Shown piece after piece: positions 1-9,247 of a stretch of DNA of 64,000 bases. Both the position numbers and the translations under genes were made by a program. Origin of the DNA: Humibacillus xanthopallidus (GTDB lineage: Bacteria; Actinomycetota; Actinomycetes; Actinomycetales; Dermatophilaceae); assembly GCF_006716675.1 (NCBI RefSeq), contig NZ_VFPM01000003.1, positions 1 through 64,000 of the forward strand. The letters run 5' to 3'. Below the pieces are notes generated by a model that had not been told where the DNA came from, did no database searches, and saw nothing but the letters and a program-made list of their open reading frames with translations. Within the stretch, counting starts at the first letter, position 1, and every line of letters begins with the position of its first letter.

Positions 1-1
1 C

Positions 2-445
2 GTCTGCTGCCACGGCACGCTCGAGGTCGTCGACGACCCGGCGGCGACCCTGCGCGCCGCCGCCGATGCCCTGCGTCCCGGCGGGCGGCTCTCCCTGCTC
101 GTGTCGGGCCGTCTCGCCGTCGTCTTCGCCAAGGCCATCGCGGGCGAGTTCGGTCAGGCGCGCGCTGCCCTCACCGACCCGTCCGGCCGATGGGGCAGCA
201 CCGACCCGCTGCCGCGACGCTTCGACGTCGACCAGATCGAGGCCCTGCTCGCCGAGGCCGGCTTCACCGACGTCAACGTGCGTGGCACCGGCATCCTCGG
301 GCACCTCGTGCCGGCCGCCCACATCGACTCCGAGGCCGACCGGGTCGCACTCGCCGAGCTCGACGAGCTGCTCGTCTCCGGTCCCGGCCGTGAGTTCCTC
401 CGGACCCTGGGCAATGGCCTGCACGTCCTGGCGCGCCGCGACTGA
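2..445 (+). CDS. Class I SAM-dependent methyltransferase, C-terminal part (gene runs off the left edge)
   Basis: The reading frame is open from base 2 to the TGA at 443-445, so the true start lies outside the window and 147 residues are visible. The segment LRPGGRLSLLV (visible residues about 26-36) is the typical post-Rossmann strand of class I methyltransferases, where a product or intermediate is described by D-D-P then LRPGG. The visible tail (FDVDQIEALLAEAGF, then GTGILGHLVP) matches the C-terminal half of the Methyltransf_11/25 type. The substrate cannot be told. It lies 42 bp before the DNA polymerase IV gene on the same strand, an arrangement common in actinobacteria; the two may be cotranscribed. 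Family assignment is inference from the partial fold. Confidence 0.75.
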   Translation, partial: VCCHGTLEVVDDPAATLRAAADALRPGGRLSLLVSGRLAVVFAKAIAGEFGQARAALTDPSGRWGSTDPLPRRFDVDQIEALLAEAGFTDVNVRGTGILGHLVPAAHIDSEADRVALAELDELLVSGPGREFLRTLGNGLHVLARRD

Positions 446-487
446 CCCCACCGTGCGACCGAGCGGCGCTGTCGACGGGGGCCGTCG

Positions 488-1747
<1,260 letters not shown>

Positions 1748-1778
1748 GGGAAACACGTCCGCGTCGACGATTCCCGCC

Positions 1779-1788
1779 TTAGGCTTCG
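1779..1788 (+). promoter_or_regulatory. Candidate -10 region upstream of the DUF3040 gene
   Basis: The sequence TTAGGCTTCG contains a TAGGCT hexamer (1780-1785) of the actinobacterial TAnnnT type, 33 bp before the GTG start of the DUF3040 gene. The same ten bases occur upstream of parE at 3437-3446. No convincing -35 hexamer is visible, so this is only a candidate. Confidence 0.35.
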
Positions 1789-1818
1789 AGTAGTCGAGAT
1801 CGCACAGGGAGGTGCCAC

Positions 1819-2217
1819 GTGGCACTCTCGGAACACGAAGAGGCTCTTCTCCAGCAGATGGAGGAGGCGCTCTACGCCGAGGATCCGCGCTTCGCGTCGC
1901 GGATCGAGAAGACCAAGTCGCGAGGGGTGGGTCGCGGTCGCGTTGTCATCGGTGTCGTCGCCGCTGTCGCCGGGCTCGCCTTGGTGGTCGTATCGGCGAT
2001 GTCGAGCCTCATCTGGCTCGGTGCGGTCGGGTTCGCGGTCATGGTGGCCGGCATCGTCTACGCCATCACCCCCTCGAAGACCAAGCTCGCCGCCGTCGGC
2101 TCCGACGGCACGCCGAAGCCCCGGGCGGGCAAGCCCAACGCCGGTGCGACGAAGCACGGCACCTTCATGGAGCGGATGGAAGAGCGCTGGGAGAAGCGCC
2201 GTCGCGATCAGTGGTGA
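1819..2217 (+). CDS. DUF3040 small membrane protein
   Basis: 132-residue protein of the actinobacterial DUF3040 family. The hallmark N-terminus is ALSEHEEALLQQMEEAL, a short amphipathic helical segment ending near ...EDPRFASRI. Two hydrophobic helices follow (about residues 42-63 and 65-83), then a basic cytoplasmic tail ending EERWEKRRRDQW. The GTG start at 1819 is chosen because a strong GGGAGGTG ribosome binding site lies at 1807-1814. Members are often near cell-wall or division genes, but the function is unknown. It converges with the DUF456 gene on the opposite strand. Confidence 0.88.
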   Translation: MALSEHEEALLQQMEEALYAEDPRFASRIEKTKSRGVGRGRVVIGVVAAVAGLALVVVSAMSSLIWLGAVGFAVMVAGIVYAITPSKTKLAAVGSDGTPKPRAGKPNAGATKHGTFMERMEERWEKRRRDQW

Positions 2218-2280
2218 CCCTCGCCATCGCTGTCCCGGCCCATGGGCCTGCGCTGGTATGAACCCGTAAGCTCGGTGACC

Positions 2281-2304
2281 CGCCTGACGGACCACGCTCA
2301 GGCG
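2281..2304. terminator. Small inverted repeat between convergent genes
   Basis: CGCCTGA (2281-2287) and TCAGGCG (2298-2304) form a 7-bp stem with a 10-base loop between the convergent DUF3040 and DUF456 genes. There is no T-tract. It may act as a weak bidirectional terminator. Confidence 0.35.
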
Positions 2305-2355
2305 CGAGCCTGTGGAGCCGGATCAGGGGAATCAGGGGCGAAGGCAGGCGCGCCG

Positions 2356-2844
2356 TCAGGGGCGCGTGAGGTAGACCGCGATCGCCCAGGTCGTGATGAT
2401 GGCGAACGCCGTCGCCAGCTCGAGGCCGATGTTGAGCCCCACCGCCTTGATGGCGTGCACCGTCCCCCGCCAGGCGGCACCTCTGCTGCGATGCTTGGCG
2501 AGCTCGAGCAGGAAGATCGTCGCGACGAAGCCGACGGCCGCCCCGATGACCGGGATGACGAAGAAGCCGATGACGGCCACGACGAGCGCGACCGCGACGA
2601 ACCTCGAGTCGACCCCCGCACGCTTCATCCGTCGCCCGGGCAGCAGGTACTGCGCGACGAGCCCGGCGGCATACAGCAGCGTCGCGATCGCGAAGACGAT
2701 CCAGCCTGCGCTGGAGTGGACCTCGATCGCCCAGAGGAGCGTGGCCGCCCAGACGAGGAACAGCCCCGGAAGGACGGGAACGACGATCCCGACGGTGCCG
2801 ATGAGCATGACGATGCCCACCAGAACGTTCGATCCGGTGATCAC
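2356..2844 (-). CDS. DUF456 family membrane protein
   Basis: 162-residue hydrophobic protein matching the DUF456 pattern. It has about four to five membrane segments with characteristic glycine-rich turns (VVPVLPGLFLVW near residues 21-32, PVIGAAVGF near 98-106), an arginine-rich loop QYLLPGRRMKRAG between them and another basic stretch at AKHRSRGAAWRG. DUF456 proteins are small integral membrane proteins of unknown function; glycine-zipper-like repeats are typical. The start is a GTG at 2844. It is transcribed away from the DUF7455-type gene just upstream and there is no obvious functional partner nearby. Confidence 0.82.
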   Translation of the reverse strand: MITGSNVLVGIVMLIGTVGIVVPVLPGLFLVWAATLLWAIEVHSSAGWIVFAIATLLYAAGLVAQYLLPGRRMKRAGVDSRFVAVALVVAVIGFFVIPVIGAAVGFVATIFLLELAKHRSRGAAWRGTVHAIKAVGLNIGLELATAFAIITTWAIAVYLTRP

Positions 2845-2908
2845 CGTCGCGCGCTCAGTGCGTCAGGACAGTCGCAGGCGTCCTTGCCGGGGTCGTGCCT
2901 CGGTCCGC

Positions 2909-3130
2909 TCAGTGCTCGTCCATGGAGGAGATGCGCGTCTCCTGGAGACGCTCCGTCTCGTCGAGGACGTCGACGGCCTTGTCCATCAGCGCCGGCAGGT
3001 GCTCACGACCGTGGTGGGCGCAGAACAGCAGCTCACCGCCGGTCACAAGGCGGGCGCGGATGTAGGCCTGGGCTCCACACCGGTCGCAGCGGTCAGCCGC
3101 AGTCAACTCGGGTGCCAGTGCTGTCGTCAT
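2909..3130 (-). CDS. Small zinc-ribbon-like conserved actinobacterial protein (DUF7455-like)
   Basis: 73-residue protein. The sequence contains CDRCGAQAYIRA (C16, C19) and, after a short spacer, LLFCAHHGREH, giving a CxxC...CxxH arrangement that could bind one zinc ion. The N-terminus TTALAPELTAADRCDRCG is typical of a small protein conserved across actinobacteria, usually found near gyrase/topoisomerase or sigma factor genes, as here upstream of parE. Its role is unknown. A purine-rich ribosome binding site (GAGAGAAGG) lies just upstream of the ATG at 3130. Confidence 0.82.
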   Translation of the reverse strand: MTTALAPELTAADRCDRCGAQAYIRARLVTGGELLFCAHHGREHLPALMDKAVDVLDETERLQETRISSMDEH

Positions 3131-3494
3131 CTTGTGCTCGCCTTCTCTCTACCCGTCGAGGGTCTCCCCGAAGGGTGACCCTGCCAGTTACCCGCGACAC
3201 CGTGATTGCCTTGCGGCGCCCGATTCGTTGTCGCGGATGTTCCAACAGTGAATCACGTTCGAACCTTCCCCATTGGCAGGCTCGATCAGTGAGACCTCCG
3301 TCATGCCCGGATCGTTACGTCGTGTCCACCCCTGCGGCACCTCGAAACCGCCTTCGGAACCACCCTCGGAACCGCCCCGTGACCGCCCGGAACCGCCCGG
3401 ACCCGCGTGGCATCCGGGTGTCGTCGCCTGCGGTCGTTAGGCTTCGGGTGCGGCCGGCGACCCGGCCGTCAGACCGAAACGAGAGAGATCGACT
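3131..3494. other. 364-bp divergent intergenic region between the zinc-ribbon gene and parE
   Basis: No gene is supported here. The region must hold promoters for the two divergent neighbours. Bases about 3345-3410 consist of imperfect C/G-rich repeats in which CGGAACC or close variants recur (ACCGCC/CGGAACC alternation) with a 10-13 base period. A GTTCGAAC octamer palindrome is present near 3257, but the full actinobacterial SOS box (TCGAAC-N4-GTTCGA) is not. Confidence 0.6.
3437..3446 (+). promoter_or_regulatory. Candidate -10 region upstream of parE
   Basis: TTAGGCTTCG, with TAGGCT at 3438-3443, lies about 50 bp before the GTG start of parE and is identical to the ten bases before the DUF3040 gene (1779-1788). 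No clear -35 hexamer. Confidence 0.35.
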
Positions 3495-5627
3495 GTGGCC
3501 TCCGCCTCACGCCCCGCACCGAACGGCACCGGCGACTACACCGCCCGCCACCTCCAGGTCCTCGAGGGCCTCGAGGCGGTGCGCAAGCGCCCGGGCATGT
3601 ACATCGGCTCGACCGACCAGCGCGGCCTCATGCACTGTCTGTGGGAGATCATCGACAACGCCGTCGACGAGGCGCTGGCGGGGGTGTGCACCGACATCCA
3701 GGTCATCCTCGGCGGCGACGGCTCCATCGAGGTGCGCGACGACGGGCGCGGCATCCCCGTCGACATCGAGCCGCGCACCGGGCTGTCCGGCGTCGAGGTC
3801 GTCTTCACGAAGCTGCACGCCGGTGGCAAGTTCGGCGGCGCGTCGTATGCCGCCACGGGTGGCCTCCACGGGGTGGGCGCCTCGGTCGTCAACGCCCTGT
3901 CGGCCCGCCTCGACGTGGAGGTCGACCGCGCCGGCAAGACCTACGGCATGAGCTTCCGCCGCGGTGAGCCCGGCACCTTCACCGACCGCTCTCCGGTGCA
4001 CTCTCCCGACTCCGACTTCACCCCCTACGAGAAGAAGAGCGCCCTGCCCGTCGTCGGCAAGGCCAAGCGCGGCGTCACCGGGTCGCGCGTGCGGTTCTGG
4101 CCCGACCGGCAGATCTTCCTCAAGGACGCCGAGCTCGACTACGACGCCATCGCCGGCCGCGCCAGGCAGACCTCCTTCCTCGTCCCCGGCCTGCGCCTCG
4201 TCATCCGTGACGAGCGCCGCATCCCCGGCACCCCGGGTGCCGACGGGCCCGTGGAGGAGGTCTTCCAGCACGACGGCGGGATCACCGACTTCGTCGAGTT
4301 CCTCGCCCCCGACACGGCCGTGACCGACGTGTGGCGCCTCGAGGGTTCCGGCACCTTCACCGAGACCGTGCCGGTGCTCGACGTCAACGGCCACATGACC
4401 CCGACCGAGCTCGAGCGCGAGTGCGGCGTCGACATCGCCCTGCGCTGGGGTCAGGGCTACGACACGCGCATGCAGTCCTTCGTCAACATCATCACCACCC
4501 CCAAGGGCGGCACCCACGTCGCGGGCTTCGAGCAGGCGATCGTCAAGGTCTTCCGCCGCCAGCTGGAGCTCAACGCGAGGCGGCTCAAGGTCGGCGGCGA
4601 CAAGCCCGAGAAGGACGACATCCTCGCCGGTATGACGGCCGTGGTCACCGTGCGACTGGCCGAGCCGCAGTTCGAGGGTCAGACCAAGGAGGTGCTCGGC
4701 ACCAACGCGGTGCGGGCCATCGTCGCCAAGGTCGTCGAGCAGGAGCTGACGGCGCGTCTCACCTCGCCCAAGCGCGGCGACAAGGCCCAGGCCGCCCTGC
4801 TGCTCGAGAAGGTGGTCTCCGAGATGAAGTCGCGCATCAGCGCGCGGCTGCACAAGGAGACGCAGCGCCGCAAGAACGCTCTCGAGAGCTCGACCCTGCC
4901 GAGCAAGCTGCGTGACTGCCGCACGACCGACGTCGAGCGTTCCGAGCTGTTCATCGTCGAGGGAGACTCCGCGATGGGCACTGCCAAGGAGGCGCGGTCC
5001 TCGGAGTTCCAGGCGCTGCTGCCGATCCGCGGCAAGATCCTCAACGTCCAGAAGGCCTCGGTCAGCGACATGCTGAAGAACGCCGAGTGCGCCTCGATCA
5101 TCCAGGTCATCGGCGCCGGCTCCGGCCGCAGCTTCGACCTCGCGGCCGCCCGCTACGGCAAGGTCATCATCATGACCGACGCCGACGTCGACGGCGCGCA
5201 CATCCGCACCCTGCTGCTCACCCTCTTCTTCCGCTACATGCGCCCGCTCGTCGAGGCAGGCCGTGTCTTCGCCGCGATGCCGCCGCTGCACCGCATCGAG
5301 GTCATCAACGCCGGGTCGAAGAAGAACGACCTCATCTACACCTTCAACGAGCTCGAGATGCGGCGCACGCTGACCCGGCTCGAGCGGTCGGGCAAGAAGG
5401 TCAAGCAGCCGATGCAGCGCTACAAGGGTCTCGGCGAGATGGACGCCGACCAGCTCGCCGACACGACGATGGACCCGCGCCACCGGACCCTGCGCCAGGT
5501 GACGATGCGCGACCTCGAGGCGGCCGAGCGCACCTTCGAGCTGCTCATGGGCAACGACGTCGCGCCCCGCAAGGACTTCATCATCGAGTCCGCCACCGAG
5601 ATCGACCGCGAGCGCATCGACGCCTGA
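3495..5627 (+). CDS. parE: DNA topoisomerase IV subunit B (type IIA topoisomerase ATPase subunit)
   Basis: 710-residue ATPase subunit that, with the ParC protein encoded at 12863-15358, passes one DNA duplex through another to decatenate or relax chromosomes. The GHKL ATPase domain is shown by LEGLEAVRKRPGMYIG, EIIDNAVDEALAG and DDGRGIPVD, then GGLHGVGASVVNAL. The TOPRIM domain has EGDSAMGTAKEARS and the metal-binding MTDADVDGAHIRT. The motifs LMHCLWEIIDNAVDE and LLPIRGKILNVQKAS fit the ParE type of actinobacteria better than GyrB, and no replication-origin genes are adjacent. The GTG at 3495 follows an AGAGAGA purine stretch. A gyrase B assignment is the main alternative. Confidence 0.92.
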   Translation: MASASRPAPNGTGDYTARHLQVLEGLEAVRKRPGMYIGSTDQRGLMHCLWEIIDNAVDEALAGVCTDIQVILGGDGSIEVRDDGRGIPVDIEPRTGLSGVEVVFTKLHAGGKFGGASYAATGGLHGVGASVVNALSARLDVEVDRAGKTYGMSFRRGEPGTFTDRSPVHSPDSDFTPYEKKSALPVVGKAKRGVTGSRVRFWPDRQIFLKDAELDYDAIAGRARQTSFLVPGLRLVIRDERRIPGTPGADGPVEEVFQHDGGITDFVEFLAPDTAVTDVWRLEGSGTFTETVPVLDVNGHMTPTELERECGVDIALRWGQGYDTRMQSFVNIITTPKGGTHVAGFEQAIVKVFRRQLELNARRLKVGGDKPEKDDILAGMTAVVTVRLAEPQFEGQTKEVLGTNAVRAIVAKVVEQELTARLTSPKRGDKAQAALLLEKVVSEMKSRISARLHKETQRRKNALESSTLPSKLRDCRTTDVERSELFIVEGDSAMGTAKEARSSEFQALLPIRGKILNVQKASVSDMLKNAECASIIQVIGAGSGRSFDLAAARYGKVIIMTDADVDGAHIRTLLLTLFFRYMRPLVEAGRVFAAMPPLHRIEVINAGSKKNDLIYTFNELEMRRTLTRLERSGKKVKQPMQRYKGLGEMDADQLADTTMDPRHRTLRQVTMRDLEAAERTFELLMGNDVAPRKDFIIESATEIDRERIDA

Positions 5628-5677
5628 GAACGCACCGGGTGGCAGCGCGCGGCACAGCAACCCGTGCTTACCATGAG

Positions 5678-5705
5678 CGTCCGGTGTGACTCACGACACC
5701 GGACG
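5678..5705. promoter_or_regulatory. 10-bp perfect inverted repeat between parE and the MoxR operon
   Basis: CGTCCGGTGT (5678-5687) and ACACCGGACG (5696-5705) form a perfect 10-bp stem with an 8-base loop. It ends 21 bp before the GTG of the MoxR gene and starts 50 bp after parE stops. It can be a parE terminator without a T-tract or an operator for the MoxR operon. Confidence 0.55.
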
Positions 5706-5726
5706 TCGCCGGAAGGGGAGTCGAAC

Positions 5727-6884
5727 GTGGGAGACGCGAACACCGGGGAGTCGGCCCCCGACGCCCATCACGCACCGTCGGCCCAGGACGGCGCCGGGGT
5801 CGACACCTACACGGTGGAGGTCCCGACCGGCCGGGTCGACGATGCCCAGGTGCCCCCTGCCCAGCGGACGCCGGCCGACAGCGCGGACAACGCCCCGCCC
5901 AGCCCCTATCTCACGAGCGACGAGCTGCGGTGGGCGCAGGACACGATCAGCTCCATCTCCGGCGCCTTCACGGCCAAGGTCGTCGGCCAGGCGCGGCTGC
6001 ACGAGACCCTCCTCATCGCCCTGCTGACCGGTGGGCACGTGCTGCTCGAGAGCGTGCCCGGCCTCGCGAAGACGACGGCCGCGCAGACCCTGGCCCAGGC
6101 CGTCGGCGGCACCTTCCACCGCATCCAGTGCACGCCCGACCTGCTGCCGAGCGACATCGTGGGCACCCAGGTCTACAACCAGGTGAGCGGCACCTTCGAG
6201 ACCCAGCTCGGCCCCGTGCACGCCAACGTCGTGCTCCTCGACGAGATCAACCGCAGCAGTGCCAAGACACAGTCGGCGATGCTCGAGGCGATGCAGGAGC
6301 GGCAGACCTCGATCGGCGACCGCAGCTATGCGCTGCCCGATCCCTTCCTCGTCCTCGCGACCCAGAACCCCATCGAGCAGGAGGGCACCTACCCGCTGCC
6401 CGAGGCACAGATGGACCGCTTCACCCTCAAGGACGTGCTCGACTACCCGTCACCCGCCGAGGAGGCCGAGGTGCTGCGCCGGATCGACTCCGGCGTCTTC
6501 GACGGCCCCTCGGGACCGGTCGTGTCCATCCCCGACGTCAAGCGCCTCCAGGGCCTCGTCTCGCGGGTCTACGTCGACCCCGCGATCGTCAACTACATCG
6601 TCGGCATCGGCTACGTCACCCGCCACCCGCGCGACTACATCGAGGCGCGCCTGGCCGCCTACGTCGACTACGGCGCGAGCCCGCGCGCGAGCATCGCCTT
6701 CATGGCCGCGGCCCGGGCCCGGGCTCTCGTCGACGGGCGCAACCACGTCGTCCCCGACGACGTCAAGGCCCTCACCCACCGCGTCCTGCGGCACCGGGTG
6801 TCGCTCGGCTTCGAGGCCGCCGCCGACGACGTGCCGGTCGAGCACGTCATCGACGCCATGGTCGGCGGGATCCGCACGCCCTGA
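5727..6884 (+). CDS. MoxR-family AAA+ ATPase
   Basis: 385-residue MoxR-type AAA+ ATPase, a chaperone-like ATPase that usually acts on the VWA proteins encoded beside it. Walker A is VPGLAKTT (about residues 110-117), Walker B is VLLDEINR, sensor 1 is LATQNPIEQEGTYPLPEAQMDRF, followed by the C-terminal lid domain with SPRASIAFMAAARARAL. The first 65 residues are a low-complexity acidic/proline tail absent from shorter relatives. The GTG at 5727 is chosen because GGAAGGGGAG lies at 5711-5720; an in-frame GTG at 5664 would put the inverted repeat inside the gene. First gene of a six-gene operon through 11219. Confidence 0.9.
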   Translation: MGDANTGESAPDAHHAPSAQDGAGVDTYTVEVPTGRVDDAQVPPAQRTPADSADNAPPSPYLTSDELRWAQDTISSISGAFTAKVVGQARLHETLLIALLTGGHVLLESVPGLAKTTAAQTLAQAVGGTFHRIQCTPDLLPSDIVGTQVYNQVSGTFETQLGPVHANVVLLDEINRSSAKTQSAMLEAMQERQTSIGDRSYALPDPFLVLATQNPIEQEGTYPLPEAQMDRFTLKDVLDYPSPAEEAEVLRRIDSGVFDGPSGPVVSIPDVKRLQGLVSRVYVDPAIVNYIVGIGYVTRHPRDYIEARLAAYVDYGASPRASIAFMAAARARALVDGRNHVVPDDVKALTHRVLRHRVSLGFEAAADDVPVEHVIDAMVGGIRTP

Positions 6885-6910
6885 CGGGCTGGCGCAAGGG
6901 GGACGTGGCC

Positions 6911-7798
6911 GTGACGACGACGCTGCTGACACGGGTGAAGAGCAAGCTCTTCGTCCACGCTCGTCGGCGCTCGCGCAGCATGCTCGAGGGGGAGTACGCC
7001 TCGGCGTTCCACGGGCGCAGCCTCGACTACGACGACCTGCGCGCCTACGTCCCGGGCGACGAGGTGCGCGACATCGACTGGAAGGCCACCGCCCGGCACG
7101 CCTCCCCGCTCGTCAAGCGCTACGTCGCGACCCGCAAGCAGAGCCTCGTGCTCGTCGTCGACACCGGCCGCGGCATGGCGGCCACGACGCGCAGCGGAGA
7201 GCCGAAGTCGGCCGTGGCGATCTGCGCCGCCGGTCTCATCGGCTACCTCGCACAGCGGCACGGTGACCTCGTCGGCCTCGTCCGCGGCACGGCCACCTCG
7301 ACGGTGTCCCACGACCTGCGCGGCACCGAGACCCATCTCGAGCTGCTGCTGCGCGCGATCGACGCAGCCACCGCCCTCGACGCCGACCAGAGCAACCTCG
7401 CCACCCAACTGCGCTGGATCGTCAGCAACGTCCGTCGCCGCCTCTTCCTCGTCGTCGTCGCCGACGACCGCGACCTCGACCCCGCCCTGGACGAGCTGCT
7501 GCGCCGCCTCCACGTGCAGCACGAGATCCTCTGGATCACGGTCGAGGACGCCGACCCGACGGCCATCGGGGGCGACCGGACGGCATACGACGTCTCCGAC
7601 CGTGAGCCGCTGCCGACGCTCGTACGCCTCGACCCCAAGGTGCGCGAGGCGTATGCCGCATCGGTGGAGCAGCGCGTGCGCCGCACGGCGGAGCTGCTCG
7701 ACCGCCGGTCGATCAACCATGCCCGGATCGGCTCGTCGGACGAGGTCGTGACCGCCGTCTTCGGCCTGCTCGAGAGGCAGCGCCGTGCGCGCCGCTGA
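6911..7798 (+). CDS. DUF58 domain protein of the MoxR operon
   Basis: 295-residue DUF58 protein. The family signature is visible as GEYASAFHGRSLDYDDLRAYVPGDEVRDIDWKAT split over residues about 28-60, especially the segment YVPGDEVRDIDW and the following LVKRYVATR. A VWA-like core follows (LVLVVDTGRGM near residue 80), in which the first metal-site motif is altered to DTGRGM. DUF58 proteins accompany MoxR ATPases in nearly all bacteria, where they are thought to be their substrates or adaptors. A GTG at 6905 is an alternative, but AAGGGGGA at 6896-6903 is better spaced for 6911. Confidence 0.85.
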   Translation: MTTTLLTRVKSKLFVHARRRSRSMLEGEYASAFHGRSLDYDDLRAYVPGDEVRDIDWKATARHASPLVKRYVATRKQSLVLVVDTGRGMAATTRSGEPKSAVAICAAGLIGYLAQRHGDLVGLVRGTATSTVSHDLRGTETHLELLLRAIDAATALDADQSNLATQLRWIVSNVRRRLFLVVVADDRDLDPALDELLRRLHVQHEILWITVEDADPTAIGGDRTAYDVSDREPLPTLVRLDPKVREAYAASVEQRVRRTAELLDRRSINHARIGSSDEVVTAVFGLLERQRRARR

Positions 7799-8267
7799 CG
7801 CCCCACCGCCGGGCTTCTACGCCCCTGACCTGTATGCCGGCCGGTGGCTGTGGATCGGGGTCGCCCTGCTCGCGCTCGTCGTCCTCTGGTACGTCTTCGT
7901 GTGGACCTCGACCCGGCCCGCCCGCGTGCGCATCCCGGCGCGTGTCACGTCCGACCGACTGTCGCGGCTGCGCGAGGACTACACGCGCCAGATCGACCTC
8001 GTCCTCGGCCGGGCGGCGCGGGGCGAGATCACCCAGCGGGCAGGCCACCAGCAGCTGAGCGTCCTCGTGCGGCACTTCGTGCAGGAGGTCTCGGGCATCC
8101 GCGCACCGACGATGACCCTCACCGAGCTGACGGCCACGGGGGAGCGCCTCACGCCGGTGTCGCAGGTCGTGGGCCAGCTCTACCCCGGTGAGTTCGGTCC
8201 GCACGAGGCAGAGACCCTGGCCGGTGCCGGCGACGTGGCCAAGCAGGTGGTGCGTCGATGGAGCTGA
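7785..8267 (+). CDS. Single-pass membrane protein of the MoxR/VWA operon
   Basis: 160-residue protein with one clear membrane helix (WLWIGVALLALVVLWYVFVW, about residues 22-41), then a soluble region with a helical segment containing LREDYTRQIDLVLGRAARGEITQRAGHQQLS. This resembles the short membrane proteins (DUF4381-like) that sit between DUF58 and VWA genes in Bat operons, but sequence similarity is weak and I cannot name a family with certainty. The GTG start lies inside the end of the DUF58 gene (14-bp overlap), and its own stop overlaps the next gene by 10 bp, so translation is coupled on both sides. Confidence 0.75.
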   Translation: MRAADAPPPGFYAPDLYAGRWLWIGVALLALVVLWYVFVWTSTRPARVRIPARVTSDRLSRLREDYTRQIDLVLGRAARGEITQRAGHQQLSVLVRHFVQEVSGIRAPTMTLTELTATGERLTPVSQVVGQLYPGEFGPHEAETLAGAGDVAKQVVRRWS

Positions 8268-9247
8268 CCGGCCTCGACCTGAGGTTCCCCGCGGTCCTCG
8301 TCGTCGGACTGCTCGTGGCCGTCGTCGCGACGGTTGCGGTGACGCGGCATCTCGCGCGTCGGTCGGCGCATGCGACCGCCGCCGTCGCCAACACGTCGGC
8401 CCTGACCGCGCTGCCGGAGTACCGCCGGGCGCTGCGCACCCACCGCATCCGGATGGCCGTCCTTGCCGCGAGTGCGGTGCTCCTCGGCGGCGCGGCCCTG
8501 GTCGGCGCCGCACGCCCCGTCGACACGACGGTCGAGCGGCCGGAGACCCGCAACCGCGACATCATGCTCTGCCTCGACATCTCCGGCTCGATGGCGGCCT
8601 ACGACGCCGAGCTGGTCTCGACCTTCAAGCGTCTCGTCACGCGGTTCGAGGGCGAGCGCATCGGCCTCGTCATCTTCAACTCCTCGGCAGCGACGGTCTT
8701 CCCCCTCACCGACGACTACGACTTCATCAACGAGGAGCTCGACGTCGCCGGGCGGGCCCTCGCAGGCGACCCTGACCTCGAGTCGTTCTTCGCCGGCACC
8801 TTCAACGGCAGGGGCACCTCGCTCATCGGCGACGGCCTCGCCACCTGCGTCTCGAGCTTCGACCGCATCGACACCCAGCGGCCACGCTCGCTCGTCTTCG
8901 CGACCGACAACCACCTCGCGGGGCGACCCATCATCGACGTCGTCGAAGCGGGCGAGCTGGCCAAGGCCAAGGGCGTGCGCGTCTACGGCCTCAACCCCGA
9001 GGAGGACGGCGTCGACCGGGAGGCCGTGGAGATGCGCCAGGTGGTCGAGGGCACGGCGGGTCGCTACTTCGCGATGAGCGACACGAGCGCCATCGGCGGC
9101 ATCGTCGACGCCGTCCAGGCGCAGGAGGCCGCGCTCATCGACTCGTCCGCCCGGGCCCTGCAGACCGACAACCCGGTGGTGCCGATCACACTGGCCGGTT
9201 TGGGTCTCGTCGGGGTCATCGGGGCGAGCCGGAGGTGGTCGTCGTGA
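8258..9247 (+). CDS. VWA-domain membrane protein (BatA-like)
   Basis: 329-residue von Willebrand factor A protein. Two N-terminal hydrophobic helices (about residues 9-30 and 66-86) precede the VWA domain. The complete metal-ion-dependent adhesion site is visible: DISGSM (D107, S109, S111), with later NGRGTS providing the threonine and ATDNH the second aspartate region. A C-terminal hydrophobic helix (VPITLAGLGLVGVIGAS) suggests membrane anchoring at both ends, as in BatA. It probably interacts with the MoxR ATPase at 5727. The ATG at 8258 overlaps the preceding gene, and the stop overlaps the next start as GTGA. Confidence 0.88.
   Translation: MELTGLDLRFPAVLVVGLLVAVVATVAVTRHLARRSAHATAAVANTSALTALPEYRRALRTHRIRMAVLAASAVLLGGAALVGAARPVDTTVERPETRNRDIMLCLDISGSMAAYDAELVSTFKRLVTRFEGERIGLVIFNSSAATVFPLTDDYDFINEELDVAGRALAGDPDLESFFAGTFNGRGTSLIGDGLATCVSSFDRIDTQRPRSLVFATDNHLAGRPIIDVVEAGELAKAKGVRVYGLNPEEDGVDREAVEMRQVVEGTAGRYFAMSDTSAIGGIVDAVQAQEAALIDSSARALQTDNPVVPITLAGLGLVGVIGASRRWSS

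Noticed and set aside
3255..3264. LexA/SOS box upstream of parE
   Set aside because: Only the octamer GTTCGAAC is present. The actinobacterial SOS box needs TCGAAC and GTTCGA halves separated by four bases.
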